The position numbers and the translations under genes were made by a program. Of a DNA stretch of 62,571 bases, positions 1 to 8,298 are shown one piece after another (the first letter of the stretch is position 1; every line of letters begins with the position of its first letter). This stretch comes from Pseudofrankia coriaricola (GTDB lineage: Bacteria; Actinomycetota; Actinomycetes; Frankiales; Frankiaceae): positions 1 through 62,571 of the forward strand of contig NZ_MBLO01000229.1 of assembly GCF_001854805.1 (NCBI RefSeq). Direction: 5' to 3'. The notes below the pieces were generated by a model that worked only from the letters and a program-made list of their open reading frames with translations, ran no database searches and was not told where the DNA came from.

Positions 1-172
<172 letters not shown>

Positions 173-265
173 ACAAAGATGCTACGCGTCCACTGTGCGG
201 TTCCCGAGGAACGGCAGACCACCCCCCACTCGCCGTGGGGGGAGTGGTGTCGATAACTCGATAGT

Positions 266-384
266 GTTTCGGTGGTTTTGGCGGAGAGGGTACGCCCGGT
301 CCCATTCCGAACCCGGAAGCTAAGTTCTCCAGCGCCGATGGTACTGCTCGGGAGGCCGGGTGGGAGAGTAGGTCACCGCCGAAC
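266..384 (+). rRNA. rrf: 5S ribosomal RNA
   Basis: About 119 nt, starting GTTTCGGTGGTTTTGGCG and ending GGTCACCGCCGAAC, so the terminal helix closes. The conserved internal CCATTCCGAACCCGGAAG segment is present. It lies about 95 nt after 23S, in the normal 23S-5S order, and is the last gene of the rRNA operon seen here. Confidence 0.97.
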
Positions 385-394
385 AATCATTGAC

Positions 395-446
395 GGAAGG
401 CCCGTCGTCCCCCAGAGAACACTCTGGCGCGGACGACGGGCCTTCC
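395..446 (+). terminator. rRNA operon terminator hairpin
   Basis: A perfect 16-bp stem (395-410 pairing with 431-446) has a 20-nt apex that itself folds (CCAGAG with CTCTGG). There is no real T-tract, which is common for strong actinobacterial terminators. It sits 11 nt after 5S rRNA and is expected to end the rRNA transcript. Confidence 0.85.
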
Positions 447-493
447 GCATATCCACCCTTCTACCCAACTGGCGGGTCGACAGGTCGCGGCGT

Positions 494-570
494 CCCAGGT
501 GCCATCGGCGGAGGTCGACCGGCCAGCGACCAGCCCGTCGGCCGCGAGCCCCCAGACGAGTTCCGGCTCT
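494..570 (-). pseudogene. Detached copy of the HAF-repeat lipoprotein tail
   Basis: Read on the minus strand, 494-551 encodes GLAADGLVAGRSTSADGTW, nearly the C-terminal sequence of the lipoprotein gene just upstream (matching DNA 612-669; period about 118 bp, four mismatches in the core). After this tract the frame diverges and no start or full gene is present. It looks like a local partial duplication of the 3' end, or the remnant of a second gene copy. Confidence 0.6.
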
Positions 571-582
571 AGCGGGCTCGGG

Positions 583-1881
583 TCAGCCGATGGGTGGCCA
601 GATAGCGGCGTGCCAGGTGCCGTCGGCGGAGGTCGACTGGCCGGCGACCAGCCCGTCGGCCGCGAGTCCCGTCGGATCGACGGCGAGGCCCCCGAGAGTC
701 CCGAGCACGACGATCCGGCCGTCGTGCCACAGGTAGCCGCCCGGTGAGGCGGTCGGACCCGTCAGGGCGGACACGAGAACGTCGCCGCGGTCATCGATGT
801 CGACGACGAGGTCGGCGTCGGCGATTCCGAGCCGGGTGGGCTTGGCGTCCGCCGTCGCGGACCACACGACGACGTCGCGGGAGGAGCCGGACGGGTCCGC
901 GACCACTCCGGCGACCTGGCCGGAATGGTTGATTCTCACCGGTCCAACGCCGTCGGCGCCCGCGGCGAGCGCGGTCATGGTGCCGGACTGCCAGCGGAAC
1001 GCCGGTCGGAAGATGGGATGGGCGCCGGACGGGGAGTCCTGGTCGTCCAGCACCAGCCCGGCGATCTGGCCCGCGTCGTTGATTCCCGTGACCACGGGAT
1101 GCGTCGTGGGCCCCGTGTCGAATGTCGTCAGCCTGCCCTGGTCCCAGAGAAAGCCATGCGGGCTCGTCCCGGAGTCCTCGAACGCCAGTCCCACGACCTG
1201 CCCGGCCTCGTTCAGATAGAGGTTGTGCTCGTTGAGGTCGGGGTCCACGCCGAGATCGACGGTCGTGGTCCCGTCGGTCAGGTAGGCCCGGGCGGTCGTC
1301 GCGCGGTCGGTCCCCTGGGCGGTGCCGGGCCGGCTGGCCACGGCGACGGCGGTGACCTGGCCGCGGTCGTTGAGGTCCTCGGGGATGACCTGGCCGCCGT
1401 GTACCGGCAGGACCGTGCTGTGCCCGTCCTGCCAGCGCACCAGGCTCGGGGGCTGATGCCCGGCCGGATCCGCCACGACCCCGACGACCTGGCCGGCGTT
1501 GTTCAGCAGGCTCGGCTCGATCGGCGCGCCGTCGTGCGTCAGCGGGATCGGCCGGGCACCGTGGGCCAGGTAGTAGAACTCGGCACCGGCCGGGCCGGCG
1601 CGTCCGACCACCATGGCACCGCTGTCGTTGACGGCGCTCACGGACATGACCGTGGCGAGATCCGGCGCCGCCGCGACAGCCGGCCGCACCGCCGGTGTGG
1701 CCTGGCTCGGTGACGTGGCTGGTGGTGGCGTCGCGGTATCCGTGTCCGCGCCGCAGGCCGCCAGGACCACGACGGCCACCAGTGCCGGGAGCGCCAACGC
1801 GACGCGTGGCCCGCCGGACGCGCATTCCCATTCGGTTCGAGCGGGACGGCCCCGCGGTCCAGGAACGGTCGCCATGGGCAT
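583..1881 (-). CDS. Secreted HAF-repeat lipoprotein
   Basis: 432 aa. A hydrophobic stretch ends in a lipobox (LAAC, Cys about residue 43), so it should be a membrane-anchored extracellular lipoprotein. The rest is a series of degenerate ~45-residue repeats with the signature (I/L)N(D/N)xGQVxG and FLW/VRW-type strands, as in the extracellular HAF family thought to form a beta-propeller-like fold. Biochemical role is unknown. The start at 1881 is chosen because GAGAGG lies 7 nt upstream; a second ATG at 1875 is possible. A Pro/Thr-rich linker follows the lipid-attachment site. It stands alone between the rRNA operon and the dehydrogenase pair. Confidence 0.8.
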   Translation of the reverse strand: MPMATVPGPRGRPARTEWECASGGPRVALALPALVAVVVLAACGADTDTATPPPATSPSQATPAVRPAVAAAPDLATVMSVSAVNDSGAMVVGRAGPAGAEFYYLAHGARPIPLTHDGAPIEPSLLNNAGQVVGVVADPAGHQPPSLVRWQDGHSTVLPVHGGQVIPEDLNDRGQVTAVAVASRPGTAQGTDRATTARAYLTDGTTTVDLGVDPDLNEHNLYLNEAGQVVGLAFEDSGTSPHGFLWDQGRLTTFDTGPTTHPVVTGINDAGQIAGLVLDDQDSPSGAHPIFRPAFRWQSGTMTALAAGADGVGPVRINHSGQVAGVVADPSGSSRDVVVWSATADAKPTRLGIADADLVVDIDDRGDVLVSALTGPTASPGGYLWHDGRIVVLGTLGGLAVDPTGLAADGLVAGQSTSADGTWHAAIWPPIG

Positions 1882-2160
1882 TGCCTGACCTCTCGCGCGG
1901 CCGGACTCGCGTCGACGTCCCGGTCCCACCTCCGCCTCGGGAACTGTCGGGCCATGCTCAGCCCGCCAGGTCGAGGGCCGGTACGGCCGCCGGCAATCGC
2001 GGTCACGGCGTCGAGCCCGGTGGCCACATTGTGCCCGGCGGGCGGCGCGGGCGGCGCGGGCGGCGCGGATCTGTGTCGGGTGACGGCGGGTGTCCCGCGG
2101 CCGGGCCGAACCCGCACGAGAATCACGCGAGAATCGCACCGGTCCGCGGGACGGCCCCGG

Positions 2161-3141
2161 TCACGCGATGGTGACGACCACCTTGCCCCGGGTGTGGCCG
2201 CCTTCGACGTGACGCAGGGCTTCCGCGGCGTCAGGGAGCGCGTAGGTACGGTCGAGTACCGGAGCGAGCTTCCCGCCCTCGATGAGCTCGGTGAGGGCCT
2301 CCAGGTCGGCTCGTCGAGGTTTCCAGATGAACGGTCGGATCCGCTGGCGGACGACCGTGTTGAGCGCGAACCCGCGCGGGAAGTTCGTGACGGCGCCGAA
2401 CACCTTGCCGGGTTTCCCACCGCTGTTGATGACAAGCGTTCCCGTCGGCGTCAGCACGCGCCGCAGCCGACGCAGCGGCCGGTTGCCGACGTTGTCCAGG
2501 ATGGCGTCGTAGCGTTCGGGCTGGTCGAGGAAGTCCTCGGCGGTGTAGTCGATGGCACGTACGGCTCCCAGGGAGCGCACCAGCTCGGCGTTGCGGCCGC
2601 TGCACACGCCGGTGATCTCCGCGCCGAGCGCGGCCGCGATCTGGACCGCGAACGTGCCGATGCCGCCCGCGGCGCCGTTGACGAGCAGGCGCTGCCCGGC
2701 CCGCAGCCGGGCGATGTCGCGGACCGCCTGCAGGGCCGTCAGGGCGGCCAGCGGGACGGCGGCCGCCTCCTCGAAGGTGAGGCCCGCGGGCTTGGGCACG
2801 AGTGCCTCGCGTGGCGCGGCCAGCGCATACTCGGCGAGCGCGCCGGCGCACAGACCGAGCACCTCGTCACCGGGCCGCAGGTCGCGCACGTTCGCCCCCA
2901 CCACCTCGACGACTCCGGCCGCGTCGATCCCGGGAACCCGGGACTTCGGCCGTCGCAGGCCCGTGCCGCCCATCAGACGCGCGAAGTACGGGTCGCCCCG
3001 CAGCATGTGCCAGTCGTAGGGGTTGAGCGCCGCGGCACGTACCCGTACCAGCACGTCGTCGGGGCCAACCCTCGGCACGTCGACATCGGCGAGCCGCAGG
3101 ACCTCGGGCGCGCCGAACCGTTCCTGGACGATCGCCTTCAC
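2161..3141 (-). CDS. NADPH:quinone oxidoreductase-like dehydrogenase (MDR family)
   Basis: 326 aa, full length for the zinc-independent medium-chain dehydrogenase/quinone reductase family. An N-terminal GroES-like domain (residues about 10-125; PGIDAAGVVEVVG) is followed by a Rossmann domain with GAAGGIGTFAVQIA at about residue 150. The cysteines and histidine of catalytic-zinc alcohol dehydrogenases are not obvious, so a quinone/enone reductase is the better guess. The GTG start overlaps the stop of the upstream membrane-protein gene in a GTGA junction, so the two are translationally coupled. The substrate cannot be read from the sequence. Confidence 0.85.
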   Translation of the reverse strand: MKAIVQERFGAPEVLRLADVDVPRVGPDDVLVRVRAAALNPYDWHMLRGDPYFARLMGGTGLRRPKSRVPGIDAAGVVEVVGANVRDLRPGDEVLGLCAGALAEYALAAPREALVPKPAGLTFEEAAAVPLAALTALQAVRDIARLRAGQRLLVNGAAGGIGTFAVQIAAALGAEITGVCSGRNAELVRSLGAVRAIDYTAEDFLDQPERYDAILDNVGNRPLRRLRRVLTPTGTLVINSGGKPGKVFGAVTNFPRGFALNTVVRQRIRPFIWKPRRADLEALTELIEGGKLAPVLDRTYALPDAAEALRHVEGGHTRGKVVVTIA

Positions 3142-3791
3142 CGGCCGGCTCCGGCGACGGACACCCGGCGCGTGGCGGCCCCATCCGGGCGGGCGCGCAG
3201 GGCCACCGACCCGCCGAGCATGACGGTGCTGATCAGGGACTGGGCGACCCACCACCCGCCGACCTGGTGGTGTTGCCAGGCAGGGCACAGCGCGCAGAGC
3301 GCGACCAGGCCGGCGCCTCCGTAGGTGGCCGGGCCAAGTCCCCAGCGCCGTCCGGCCAGGAGGGCGGTGACCGCGACCGCGAGCAGCCCCAGGGAGACGG
3401 CGGCGGCGACGTCGGCCCAGGCCGGCTGCGTCGGCGGCCGTGCCTCCGGACCTGGCTGGATCGCCGCGATCACCGCGAACCCGGCCACCAGCGCCGCGCC
3501 CCACAGCCGTGTCCGAACGGTCGTCGCGCTGGCTTCGCGCGCCACCGGACGCCGCGGCACCGACTCGGCCGTGTACCAAGGCTCGGCCGCTCGTCCCGGT
3601 TCGGCCAGTCGCTCGGCTCCGGCTGGCCGCTCGACGGCGTGGTGCGTCTCGTGCGCCCTCGCTATGGGCTCGGTCTGGATCTCCTCGGTCCATGTGGCGG
3701 GCCGGGCGTCCATCCGCGGGTCGCGGCGTGTTGCCTGGAATGGCAGCGTCACCACGTTCGTTCGTAGCCTTGCCGCTGTCGGCCCTGTCAT
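3138..3791 (-). CDS. Small integral membrane protein
   Basis: 217 aa. About 110 N-terminal residues are hydrophilic and rich in Arg/Glu/Ala. Four hydrophobic segments follow, beginning near residue 115 (LWGAALVAGFAVIAAI). The start at 3791 is chosen because AGGAGG lies about 10 nt upstream; an internal ATG at 3713 is less well placed. It has no family I recognise. Coupling to the downstream dehydrogenase and the divergent SARP gene suggests a small regulated operon, possibly a membrane partner of the reductase (inference). Confidence 0.65.
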   Translation of the reverse strand: MTGPTAARLRTNVVTLPFQATRRDPRMDARPATWTEEIQTEPIARAHETHHAVERPAGAERLAEPGRAAEPWYTAESVPRRPVAREASATTVRTRLWGAALVAGFAVIAAIQPGPEARPPTQPAWADVAAAVSLGLLAVAVTALLAGRRWGLGPATYGGAGLVALCALCPAWQHHQVGGWWVAQSLISTVMLGGSVALRARPDGAATRRVSVAGAGR

Positions 3792-3849
3792 TGGTGTCCG
3801 CCTCCTGCACTTGGCTGGCTGTGCCCTCCTATGACCGTCCTCTGTCGAC

Positions 3850-3889
3850 GTCGAGCCATCGTTGAAGATCTGTTGAGCTACGGTTGAAG
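3850..3889. promoter_or_regulatory. Four direct heptamers with exact 11-bp spacing (putative SARP operator)
   Basis: Heptamers GTCGAGC (3850), GTTGAAG (3861), GTTGAGC (3872) and GTTGAAG (3883) begin exactly 11 bp apart. SARP-family activators are known to bind heptameric direct repeats with one-turn (11 bp) or two-turn spacing near the -35 region. The array lies in the 209-bp gap between the divergent membrane-protein/dehydrogenase operon and the SARP gene, so autoregulation or control of the operon is likely. Confidence 0.65.
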
Positions 3890-3954
3890 GGGCCAGCTCG
3901 TTGGCGGGCGGAAGACTCGGTGGGCACCGCGTCGGCGAGCACTGCGTACGCCAC

Positions 3955-3994
3955 GACGGTGCGGCGCACAGGAAGACGGTGCGGCGCACATGAA
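3955..3994 (+). repeat. Tandem 20-bp direct repeat before the SARP start
   Basis: Two adjacent copies, GACGGTGCGGCGCACAGGAA and the same with one G-to-T change. The second copy supplies part of the ribosome-binding region. It may be an operator or simply a recent duplication that places a second GAA-rich segment before the start. Confidence 0.6.
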
Positions 3995-4000
3995 GGAGCG

Positions 4001-7000
4001 GTGAGCACGGTGACGGCCCAGGCCCACGAAGGCCAGCCTGATGCGCGGGTCCACCTGCTCGGCGGGGTCCGCGCCGTGACCGGCCGAGGCGAGCCGGTGG
4101 CGGTCGGGCCGCCGATGTGCCAGACGCTGCTCGCGGCGCTCGCTCTCTCGGCCGGGACGGCGGTACCGGTGTCCCGGCTGGTCGACCTGATGTGGGGCGC
4201 GGACCGCCCGCGTACCGCCGAGAGGACCCTGCACTCCTACATCACCCGCCTGCGCCAGGCGCTCGGCGCCGGGACGATCGCGACCGTCGGCGCGGCCTAC
4301 CGTCTCGACCTGCCGGCTGACGCCGTCGACGCGCTCCGCTTCCAGCGGCACGCCGACGCCGGTGACGCCGCCGCGGCGCTCGCGGAGTGGACGGGCCCGC
4401 CGCTCGCCGGCCTGCACGTCGCCCCCGGGCTGGCCGCGGTCCTGGACGGGCTGGAGGAACGCTGGCTCGCGACCGTGGAGCAGGAGCTCGCGGGCCGCGT
4501 CGAGACGGACCCGGTGGCGTCGGTCGGGCGACTGACCGAGCTGACCGCCGGCCACCCCACCCGTGAGGGGCTCTGGGCGCTGCTGATGACGGCGCTGTAC
4601 CGCGCCGGCCGGCAGACCGACGCGCTCGCCGCCTACCGGACCGCCCGCCGCCACCTGGTCGAGCACCTCGGTGTCGAGCCGGGTCCGAGGCTGCGCGAGC
4701 TCGAGGCGATGATCCTCGGCCAGGACGACCGGCTGATCGCGCGCGGGTCCCCCGGGGGGCCACGCCTTCCGGCCGAGGACGGCCGCCCCGGGAACCTCCC
4801 GCTTCGGCTCGGTCGGCTGATCGGCCGTGACCAGGACCTCGAGACCGTCCGCCTGGCCCTGTCCGCCTGGCCGGTGGTCACGCTGATCGGGCCGGGAGGC
4901 ATCGGCAAGACTAGGCTGGCGGTCGCCGCGGCCAGCCGGGAGGACGATGAGGACGGCGTCTGGCTCGTCGACCTGGTCGAGGTCGGTTCGTCCGTCGACG
5001 TGCCGCGTGCCGTCGCCGGAACCCTTGGTGTCAAGGAGAAGGCCGGGCGAGAGCTGACAGAGGCCATCGTCTCGGCCCTGCGCCCGCGCCGGGCCCTGGT
5101 CGTCCTGGACAACTGCGAGCACGTCCTCGACGGCGCCGCGGCCCTCGCCCAGGCCCTCGCCGACGGCTGCCCGGGCACGCGGGTGCTCGCGACGTCACGG
5201 GAGCGCCTCGGCCTGCGCGACGGCCACGAGAAGATCGTCCCCGTCGGCCCGCTCGAACCCGACGGCCCTGGCGTCGAACTGTTCCGGGAACGCGCGGCCT
5301 CGCTCTCACCGGGCTTCGGCCCGGCGGCCACCGACGGTGTGGTCACCGCGATCTGCCGGCGTCTGGAGGGAGTTCCGCTCGCCATCGAGCTCGCCGCCGC
5401 CCGGACGACGACGCTCGCCCCGACGGAGCTGCTGAACCGGCTCGACGACCAGCTTCGACTCCTCGTCGCCGTCGGCGGCGGTGGGCGTGCCAGCGCCCGC
5501 CGGCACCGCGCGATGCGGGCGACCGTCCAGTGGTCGTACGACCTGCTCGCCCCGGCCGAGCGGCTGTTGCTGCGCCGCCTGGCCATCTTCGTCGGCACGT
5601 TCGACCTGGCCGCGGCCGAGGCCGTCGCCGCCGACCCCGAGACGGCGCGGACCGTGACGGCCGACCCCGGGACGGCGGAGCGCCTGACGGCCGGCCCAGC
5701 CCCGGCCGAGGAACTGCTGGCCGGCCTGGTCGCCCGTTCGATGGTCGTGGCCGAGCCGGGTGTGGCTGGCCGGCGTTTCCGGTTCCTCGAGCCGATCCGC
5801 CAGTTCGCGGCCGAGAAACTGGCCGAGGCCGGCGAGACCGACCTGATGGCCGCGCGTCACGCCGCCTGGTGCGCCGAGCGGGTGGGCGTCATCCACCGGC
5901 TGCTGACCGGTCGCGGCGAGGCGGCGGGCACCACGCACCTGGACGACCTCTGGCCGAACCTGCGGGCGGCGTTCGACTGGGCCGGCGGCCATGCGGACCG
6001 TCATCTCGCGCACGCGCTCGTCCGCCCCCTCGTCACCGAGATCCCGCGCCGCAACCGGGCGGAGCTGGGGGACTGGGTCGAACGTCTGCTTGCCATGACC
6101 CCGTCGCACGACGCCGACCTCGTCGCCTTCGGACTGACCTGGGCCGGCCAGCGCCACAAGCTCGCCCAGGACCCGGTCGCGTTCGAGCGCCTGGTCGCCC
6201 GGTACGGCCCGGGAGGCACCGGCGCCGCACCCGGCGTCTCCGGCGTCTCCGCTGACGGCGTCTCCGCTGACGTCGACGCCGCTGACGTCGACCGCGCTGA
6301 CCGCGCCGTCGTCGTCGCCGACGGGTTCGTCGACGTCGCCGTGCGGCACGCGCTGGCGTCCGTGCACCAGGACTTCCGCGTGCTCGGGGAGCTTGCCCCG
6401 GTGGTGATCGCCCGGCTCCGGGCCCGCGGCGAGGACGACCTCGCCGAACACTTCGAGCTCGACGTCGGCGCGTCGATGATCTTCGGCGGCCGGTTCGAGG
6501 ACGGTGACGCGTTCGTCGACGCGCTCGCGAAGCGCTACGGCGCCGACGGTCCACCGACGCTCCTGAACATGGCGCTCGTGCTGCTCGGCTACTCCGCCCT
6601 GCTCCAGCGCAGGCAGGAACGCGCCGAGGCGCTGCTCGCCGCGGCTATCGCCGTCGAGGTGCCGGAACGCACCCACTCACCGAACCGGTGCGTGGAAGCC
6701 CGCGCCTACTTCCGCCGCGGCGAGACGGCCCGGGCCTTCGCGATCCTGCGCGCTCACATCGACGAGCTGCTCGACACCGGCAACATGCAGGGCATCTGCG
6801 TCACGGCCGTCGAGTTCGTCAACATGATGGTCCAGGCCGACCGCGTGGCCGACGCCGACCGCGTCCTGCGCCATCTCGACCGCACCGCGCCCTACTGGGC
6901 CACCCTGGTCGCCGACGCCCGCCACACCATCGCCACCACCCTCCGGGCGGCCCCATCCCGGGCCCACCTGCCCACGCCCGACCTCGACGACCACCAGGCC

Positions 7001-7054
7001 CTCGAGTACATGCGCTCGGTCCTCACCGAGCTCGCCCCGGCCGCCCGGGGATGA
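4001..7054 (+). CDS. AfsR/SARP-type transcriptional regulator with NB-ARC ATPase
   Basis: About 1017 aa. The N-terminus holds a winged-helix trans_reg_C domain (residues about 15-90; RLVDLMWGADRPRTAERTLH) followed by a bacterial transcriptional activator domain (to about 230). An NB-ARC/AAA-type NTPase follows with P-loop GPGGIGKTRLA near residue 297 and LVVLDNCEH as Walker B. The C-terminal half is helical and TPR-like. This is the AfsR layout: DNA-binding activator with an ATPase switch. GTG 4001 lies very close to GAAGGAG; GTG 4010 has better spacing and may be the true start. A four-codon ATG ORF ends across 4001. Codons for residues ~745-770 hold short internal repeats rich in Asp/Ala. 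Confidence 0.9.
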   Translation: MSTVTAQAHEGQPDARVHLLGGVRAVTGRGEPVAVGPPMCQTLLAALALSAGTAVPVSRLVDLMWGADRPRTAERTLHSYITRLRQALGAGTIATVGAAYRLDLPADAVDALRFQRHADAGDAAAALAEWTGPPLAGLHVAPGLAAVLDGLEERWLATVEQELAGRVETDPVASVGRLTELTAGHPTREGLWALLMTALYRAGRQTDALAAYRTARRHLVEHLGVEPGPRLRELEAMILGQDDRLIARGSPGGPRLPAEDGRPGNLPLRLGRLIGRDQDLETVRLALSAWPVVTLIGPGGIGKTRLAVAAASREDDEDGVWLVDLVEVGSSVDVPRAVAGTLGVKEKAGRELTEAIVSALRPRRALVVLDNCEHVLDGAAALAQALADGCPGTRVLATSRERLGLRDGHEKIVPVGPLEPDGPGVELFRERAASLSPGFGPAATDGVVTAICRRLEGVPLAIELAAARTTTLAPTELLNRLDDQLRLLVAVGGGGRASARRHRAMRATVQWSYDLLAPAERLLLRRLAIFVGTFDLAAAEAVAADPETARTVTADPGTAERLTAGPAPAEELLAGLVARSMVVAEPGVAGRRFRFLEPIRQFAAEKLAEAGETDLMAARHAAWCAERVGVIHRLLTGRGEAAGTTHLDDLWPNLRAAFDWAGGHADRHLAHALVRPLVTEIPRRNRAELGDWVERLLAMTPSHDADLVAFGLTWAGQRHKLAQDPVAFERLVARYGPGGTGAAPGVSGVSADGVSADVDAADVDRADRAVVVADGFVDVAVRHALASVHQDFRVLGELAPVVIARLRARGEDDLAEHFELDVGASMIFGGRFEDGDAFVDALAKRYGADGPPTLLNMALVLLGYSALLQRRQERAEALLAAAIAVEVPERTHSPNRCVEARAYFRRGETARAFAILRAHIDELLDTGNMQGICVTAVEFVNMMVQADRVADADRVLRHLDRTAPYWATLVADARHTIATTLRAAPSRAHLPTPDLDDHQALEYMRSVLTELAPAARG

Positions 7055-7100
7055 CGGAACGGTCCGACGTCCGGCCCGGCCGTCGGCCTGGCAGGTCCGG

Positions 7101-7697
7101 TCAGGTGGCCTGGCGGACCTTGGCATAGTGGCGGGCGGCTCGGGCCCGGTTGCCGCAACCGGCCGAGCAGTAGTCCCGCCGCGGCGCGCCGTGGACGAAG
7201 TAGAGCACGCAGCCCGGGCCCTGACAGGCCCGTACCTCGTCGCGGGCGGGTCCGCCGAACAGTGCCACCGCCTCGTCGGCCAGCGCGGTGAGCACGAACG
7301 CGACGGATGGGCCCGCGCAGCTGGCCACGACCCGGGGCTCGGGGTCTACGCGCAGCTCGCGCCACCACGGGGTTCGTCGGGCGAGCCGGTTGAGGGCCGC
7401 GACCGCGTCAGGATCAGGCTCGCGGCCGTTCGCCGCCGCGTCCGCCAGCGACCGGACCGTGTCGCGTAGCTCGCGGGCTGTCCGAAGGTCGTCCTCGCCG
7501 ATGCCGACCAGGTCCTCGTCGGCCAGGACGACCGGGAGCCGTGGACGGATCGCGCGCAGCCAGCCGACCAGGTCCGGCACCGTCCGCAGGCCGTCGCGTG
7601 GACGGCCCCGCACGGCGAAGGTCGTGTTGCCCAGCTCGATCACCGGCGGCTCGCCGAGCATCGGAGCGCCGCCGGGCGCGGGACTGGCCTGTTCCAT
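7101..7697 (-). CDS. CGNR zinc-finger/ABATE-domain putative regulator
   Basis: 198 aa. The N-terminal ABATE-like region (GNTTFAVRGRPRDGL) is followed by a C-terminal CGNR zinc finger: CQGPGCVLYF, then YCSAGCGNRARAARHYAK. This is the usual architecture of actinobacterial CGNR proteins, which are presumed DNA-binding regulators. ATG 7697 is used; a TTG at 7700 is also possible. GGAGG lies 13 nt upstream. It is divergent from the VOC-protein gene, and the shared 110-bp region contains inverted CGTTAGA motifs that are good candidate binding sites. Confidence 0.85.
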   Translation of the reverse strand: MEQASPAPGGAPMLGEPPVIELGNTTFAVRGRPRDGLRTVPDLVGWLRAIRPRLPVVLADEDLVGIGEDDLRTARELRDTVRSLADAAANGREPDPDAVAALNRLARRTPWWRELRVDPEPRVVASCAGPSVAFVLTALADEAVALFGGPARDEVRACQGPGCVLYFVHGAPRRDYCSAGCGNRARAARHYAKVRQAT

Positions 7698-7700
7698 CAA

Positions 7701-7754
7701 TCTAACGCTACCTCCGGGTTGACGCCGTTAGAAAACTGGGTCATCTTCTAACGG
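7701..7754. promoter_or_regulatory. Inverted-repeat operator between CGNR and VOC genes
   Basis: A perfect 9-bp inverted repeat, CCGTTAGAA (7725-7733) and TTCTAACGG (7746-7754), is separated by 12 bp. A third half-site, TCTAACG, sits at 7701-7707 next to the CGNR start. The placement in a divergent promoter region suggests autoregulation by the CGNR protein. Confidence 0.55.
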
Positions 7755-7806
7755 TGGTAGCACGGCGGTGCCGTGAGAACGGTCGATCAACGCGTCGGAG
7801 GTATAC

Positions 7807-8259
7807 ATGGGCAACCCTGGGCCGCAGACCGGCCACGTCGGTCTGAACGTGACCGACCTGACCCGCTCGACCGCCTTCTACCAGCGGGTTCTCGGGCTCG
7901 AGCGGATGGGCGGGCAGGCCGACGGCGACCGCAGGTTCGCGTTCCTCGGCCGGGACGGCACGCTCGTCCTCACCTTGTGGCAGCAGAGCGAGGGGGCGTT
8001 TCCGACGGGGCTGCCCGGGCTGCACCACCTGTCCTTCCAGGTCGCCGACCTCGACTCGGTCCGCGAGGCGGAGGCGGTGCTGCGCGAGATCGGCGCCCGG
8101 CCCTTCCATGACGGCGTCGTCGCGCATGGCGAGGGCGCCTCCTCCGGCGGGGTCTTCTTCGCCGACCCCGACGGCATCCGGCTGGAGATCTTCGCGCCGG
8201 TCGGTGTCGAGGCCGCGCCCGTGCCCACCCAGGGTGCGCCGACCTGCGGCTTCTTCTAA
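7807..8259 (+). CDS. VOC (glyoxalase/bleomycin-resistance) family protein
   Basis: 150 aa, one vicinal-oxygen-chelate unit pair: HVGLNVTDLTRSTAFYQRVLG at the N-terminus and HHLSFQVADLDSV in the second module, ending FFADPDGIRLEIFAP. Metal ligands His10, His76 and Glu near 136 are visible. These proteins act as dioxygenases, lyases or drug-binding proteins; the substrate is unknown. GGAGGT lies 5 nt before the ATG. It is divergent from the CGNR gene and followed at 39 nt by a flavin-type oxidase gene, probably in the same transcript. Confidence 0.85.
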   Translation: MGNPGPQTGHVGLNVTDLTRSTAFYQRVLGLERMGGQADGDRRFAFLGRDGTLVLTLWQQSEGAFPTGLPGLHHLSFQVADLDSVREAEAVLREIGARPFHDGVVAHGEGASSGGVFFADPDGIRLEIFAPVGVEAAPVPTQGAPTCGFF

Positions 8260-8298
8260 CAGCGGCGAACCAACCCGACCAGGCGGAAGGAGCCGGTC

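Noticed and set aside
2041-2067. Three copies of a 9-bp GGCGGCGCG unit
   Set aside because: Simple-sequence GC repeat of a kind frequent in such genomes; no placement that suggests function.
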